Shown here piece after piece: positions 61,428-64,000 of a stretch of DNA of 64,000 nt (position 1 is its first letter; each line of letters begins with the position of its first letter). Origin of the DNA: Thioclava indica (lineage in GTDB: Bacteria; Pseudomonadota; Alphaproteobacteria; Rhodobacterales; Rhodobacteraceae); the NCBI RefSeq assembly GCF_000714545.1, contig NZ_AUNB01000009.1:1-64000 (forward strand), given 5' to 3'. Both the position numbers and the translations under genes were made by a program. The notes below the pieces were generated by a model. It was given only the letters and a program-made list of their open reading frames with translations, made no database searches and was not told where the DNA came from.

Positions 61428-61502
61428 TGGTGGGCGATGAGGGATTTGAACCCCCGACATCATCGATGTGAACGATGCGCTCTACCACTGAGCTAATCGC
61501 CC
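61428..61502 (-). tRNA. tRNA-Val (CAC)
   Basis: The 75-nt tRNA has encoded CCA. The acceptor stem is GGGCGAT/ATCGCCC. Anticodon loop TTCACAT within stem CATCG/CGATG gives anticodon CAC. The T-loop is TTCAAAT. It reads GTG codons and complements the TAC isoacceptor 116 bp downstream. Confidence 0.97.
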
Positions 61503-61522
61503 CCGTGGCGCGCCTTTTAGCC

Positions 61523-61954
61523 TCAGTCCTCATCCTCTGCAAGAGGGGACTGAGTTGTTTTTTCATCCCCGCTTGCATCAGCCAGCATGGCCGAAGGGCG
61601 GCGCAGCTTAACCACCAGAATTTCATCACCATTCTTTTCAAACTGGCGGTTGATCTTGAGCTTGCCCAGCGGCGGAACGCTTAGTTCTTCCCCGTCCGAG
61701 AGAGCCTCGCCCAGAACCTTCAGAACCGCTTCCGACATCTGACGCGCTTGCCCCTTGTTCACACCTGCCGAGATCATCACCCGATCCACAAAGGTCTTTC
61801 TGTTCACAACAACCTTGGTTTGCGGCATCTCAACGGGATCGGAGGCCACGGACAGCGTCGCCGCAGAGGCGGGCGCAGATTTGGCGACGCGCGGCTTGCT
61901 GGGGGCTTTGGTTGTGGATTTCGTGGAGGCTTTGGGTTTAGCGGCTTTGGCCAT
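61523..61954 (-). CDS. HU/IHF-family DNA-binding protein with Lys/Ala-rich N-terminal extension
   Basis: The 143-residue protein is longer than the usual 90 residues of HU. Residues 1-45 form a low-complexity basic extension (KPKASTKSTTKAPSKPR) resembling histone H1-like tails. The HU fold follows: VNRKTFVDRVMISAGVNKGQ, AVLKVLGEALSDGEEL, VPPLGKLKINRQF. The DNA-binding arm region reads LVVKLRRPSA in place of the standard GRNPxTG. It presumably compacts DNA. AGGACC precedes the ATG. It lies downstream of lon and its terminator. Confidence 0.88.
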   Translation of the reverse strand: MAKAAKPKASTKSTTKAPSKPRVAKSAPASAATLSVASDPVEMPQTKVVVNRKTFVDRVMISAGVNKGQARQMSEAVLKVLGEALSDGEELSVPPLGKLKINRQFEKNGDEILVVKLRRPSAMLADASGDEKTTQSPLAEDED

Positions 61955-62014
61955 GATAGGTCCTTTTTCCCTGATTTCGGGAGGGGTTAGCGGGGTGTTG
62001 CGCGTAAAGCAAAG

Positions 62015-62041
62015 CGCCCGCCGCGAAGGATGCGGCGGGCG
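62015..62041 (-). terminator. Intrinsic terminator after lon
   Basis: The perfect 10-bp stem CGCCCGCCGC/GCGGCGGGCG has a 7-nt loop and, on the minus strand, is followed by CTTTGCTTT. It is placed seven bases after the lon stop and 60 bp before the HU-like gene. Confidence 0.8.
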
Positions 62042-62047
62042 GGTATT

Positions 62048-64000
62048 TCAATGTGCCGTGGTTGCGGCCCCTGCCCCGTCCGACCCACTTTTGGCGGCGG
62101 CAGCAGCGGCAGCTTCCTCGGCCTCTTCATCCCATTCCACGGGCTCGGGCATGCGCACCAAAGCGCGTTTGAGCACCTCGGTCACATGGGTCACTGGCAC
62201 AATTTCCAGCCCCTCTTTGACGTTATCAGGGATCTCGGCCAGGTCTTTTTCGTTTTCTTCGGGAATGAACACCGTCTTGATCCCGCCACGCAATGCTGCC
62301 AGCAGCTTTTCTTTCAACCCGCCGATGGGCATCGCATTGCCGCGCAGGCTAACTTCACCCGTCATCGCGATATCAGAGCGCACCGGAATGCCCGTCAGAA
62401 CCGAAACAATCGAGGTCACCATCGCCAGACCCGCCGAGGGGCCGTCTTTGGGCGTCGCACCGTCGGGGACGTGCACGTGGATGTCCCATTTTTCGAACTT
62501 CGGCGGCTTGATGCCCATTTGCGGGGCGACCGAGCGCACATAGCTCGACGCTGCCTCAATCGATTCCTTCATCACATCGCCAAGCTTGCCTGTGGTCTTC
62601 ATCCGCCCCTTACCGGGCAGACGCAGCGCCTCAATCTGCAACAAATCGCCGCCGACCGAGGTCCAGGCAAGCCCGGTCACGACGCCAACTTGATCTTCTT
62701 TTTCGGCCAGACCGTAACGATGGCGCTTCACGCCCAGATATTGCGCGACCTTGGCCTCATCGATCTCGATCGATTTGATCGCACCTTTCGACTTGATTAA
62801 TTCGGTCACGGCCTTGCGCGAAAGTTTGGCGATCTCGCGTTCAAGGCTGCGCACTCCCGCCTCGCGGGTGTAATAGCGGATTACATCGGACAGCGCGCCG
62901 TCAGTGATGGAAACCTCACCCTTTTTCAGCCCATGCGCCTTGATCTGTTTCGGGATCAGGTGCTGACGCGCGATCTCGGCTTTCTCGTCCTCGGTATAGC
63001 CTGCCAGCGGGATGATCTCCATCCGGTCCAGCAGCGGGCCGGGCATGTTGTAGCTGTTCGCGGTGGTCAGGAACATCACGTTGCTCAGGTCATATTCGAC
63101 CTCAAGATAGTGATCGACAAACGTCGAGTTTTGTTCCGGATCAAGCACTTCAAGCATCGCCGAGGCCGGATCGCCACGGAAATCCTGTCCCATCTTGTCG
63201 ATCTCATCAAGCAGGATCAGCGGGTTCGTGGTCTTGGCCTTTTTCAGCGCCTGAATGATCTTACCCGGCATTGAGCCGATATAGGTCCGACGGTGGCCGC
63301 GGATCTCGGATTCATCGCGCACGCCACCAAGGCTGATGCGGATGAACTCACGCCCCGTCGCGCGCGCAACAGACCGCCCAAGCGAGGTTTTGCCCACACC
63401 CGGAGGTCCGACGAGGCACATGATCGGCCCCTTCAGCTTGGCCGAACGCGCCTGCACGGCGAGATATTCGACGATGCGTTCCTTGACCTTCTCCAGACCG
63501 TAGTGATCGGCATCGAGCACTTTTTCCGCCGCGATCAGATCTTTCTTCACGCGGCTTTTGGTGCCCCACGGGATCGCGAGCATCCAGTCCAGATAGTTGC
63601 GCACCACCGTGGCCTCAGCCGACATCGGCGACATGGATTTAAGCTTTTTCAGCTCGGCCTCGGCCTTGTCTTTGGCCTCTTTAGAGAACTTCGTTTTAGC
63701 GATGCGCTCTTCCAGCTCGGCGATCTCGTTCTGGCCTTCCTCGCCATCGCCCAACTCTTTCTGAATGGCCTTCATTTGCTCATTCAAATAGTATTCGCGC
63801 TGGGTTTTCTCCATCTGCGTTTTGACACGCGATTTGATCTTTTTCTCAACCTGAAGGACGGAAACCTCGCCCTGCATCAGGCCGTAAACTTTTTCCAGCC
63901 GCTCCGCGACATCCAGCGTTTCCAGCAAATCCTGCTTTTGCGCGACCTCAAGACCCAGATGACCCGAGACGAGATCCGCCAGCTTGTCGGCATCGCCCGC
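62048..64000 (-). CDS. lon: ATP-dependent protease Lon (N-terminus beyond the window)
   Basis: The frame is open to the window edge; 650 C-terminal residues of about 800 are present. Lon degrades damaged and regulatory proteins. In order: coiled-coil helical domain ([18 protein letters not shown]), AAA+ module with Walker [16 protein letters not shown], Walker [10 protein letters not shown], the sensor region [19 protein letters not shown], and the protease domain with catalytic Ser in [11 protein letters not shown] and Lys in [13 protein letters not shown]. The C-terminus has an Ala-rich extension. The terminator at 62015 follows. Confidence 0.97.
   Translation of the reverse strand, partial: AGDADKLADLVSGHLGLEVAQKQDLLETLDVAERLEKVYGLMQGEVSVLQVEKKIKSRVKTQMEKTQREYYLNEQMKAIQKELGDGEEGQNEIAELEERIAKTKFSKEAKDKAEAELKKLKSMSPMSAEATVVRNYLDWMLAIPWGTKSRVKKDLIAAEKVLDADHYGLEKVKERIVEYLAVQARSAKLKGPIMCLVGPPGVGKTSLGRSVARATGREFIRISLGGVRDESEIRGHRRTYIGSMPGKIIQALKKAKTTNPLILLDEIDKMGQDFRGDPASAMLEVLDPEQNSTFVDHYLEVEYDLSNVMFLTTANSYNMPGPLLDRMEIIPLAGYTEDEKAEIARQHLIPKQIKAHGLKKGEVSITDGALSDVIRYYTREAGVRSLEREIAKLSRKAVTELIKSKGAIKSIEIDEAKVAQYLGVKRHRYGLAEKEDQVGVVTGLAWTSVGGDLLQIEALRLPGKGRMKTTGKLGDVMKESIEAASSYVRSVAPQMGIKPPKFEKWDIHVHVPDGATPKDGPSAGLAMVTSIVSVLTGIPVRSDIAMTGEVSLRGNAMPIGGLKEKLLAALRGGIKTVFIPEENEKDLAEIPDNVKEGLEIVPVTHVTEVLKRALVRMPEPVEWDEEAEEAAAAAAAKSGSDGAGAATTAH

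Overview
The window is a chromosomal segment of an alphaproteobacterium of the family Rhodobacteraceae (Roseobacter/Rhodobacter lineage). The evidence is the high-GC, densely packed coding; a circularly permuted two-piece tmRNA with the tag ANDNRAPVALAA; the alpha-type adaptor SspB beside it; ChpT of the CckA-ChpT-CtrA phosphorelay; a Mg-type HemB; the trgA-trgB-cysK tellurite-resistance arrangement known from Rhodobacter sphaeroides; and ornithine-lipid genes olsB-olsA. I see no rRNA operon, CRISPR array, insertion sequence or prophage. Species cannot be fixed from the sequence alone.

Layout. 1-7.7 kb: pseudouridine catabolism (psuK end, psuG), a DUF502 membrane protein, bdhA plus a patatin-like hydrolase that may act in polyhydroxybutyrate turnover, a strong candidate small RNA or leader attenuator upstream of bdhA, a YejA-like peptide-binding protein, an entericidin-like lipoprotein and a triple-SH3 secreted protein. 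7.7-16.6 kb: the most unusual part. Five minus-strand genes encode exported proteins, headed by a 1,896-residue protein with about eight cysteine-bearing repeats, a degenerate von Willebrand A domain, a peptidoglycan-binding domain and a Cys-rich tail. A LuxR-type regulator is divergent from it, and a perfect 16-bp palindrome lies between. 16.6-29.2 kb: acyl-CoA-ligase-like/DsbA-like/MFS genes, mfd, hemB, a SYLF lipoprotein, a lytic transglycosylase, a PepSY protein, ssb and a DUF1624-type acyltransferase. 29.2-37 kb: a 3-hydroxyisobutyrate-dehydrogenase-like enzyme, a penicillin-acylase-family hydrolase, an AT-rich patch with a broken secreted-protein gene, class II DAHP synthase and a GlxA-type regulator.

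37-42.3 kb: a complete branched-chain-amino-acid-type ABC transporter (substrate-binding protein, two ATPases, two permeases) with an internal terminator after the binding-protein gene. 42.4-50.1 kb: a long minus-strand run phrB, trgA, trgB, cysK, mscS-type channel, alaX. 50.3-54.9 kb: an APC-like membrane protein, ssrA (tmRNA), a SnoaL-like protein, sspB, fumC, DUF4169 and a ribbon-helix-helix protein. ssrA and sspB sit about 0.65 kb apart and belong to the same ribosome-rescue and ClpXP pathway. 54.9-59.3 kb: olsA/olsB, DUF3553, chpT, proA and two small paralogous membrane proteins. 59.3-61.5 kb: two tRNA-Asp and two tRNA-Val genes, with a lower-GC CatB-type acetyltransferase between the pairs. 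61.5-64 kb: an HU-like protein and the C-terminal two thirds or so of Lon, cut by the window edge.

A GC-rich intergenic repeat family recurs downstream of genes at about 16.74, 20.35 and 42.35 kb. Many long antisense reading frames exist only because of codon-position GC bias and are not annotated.
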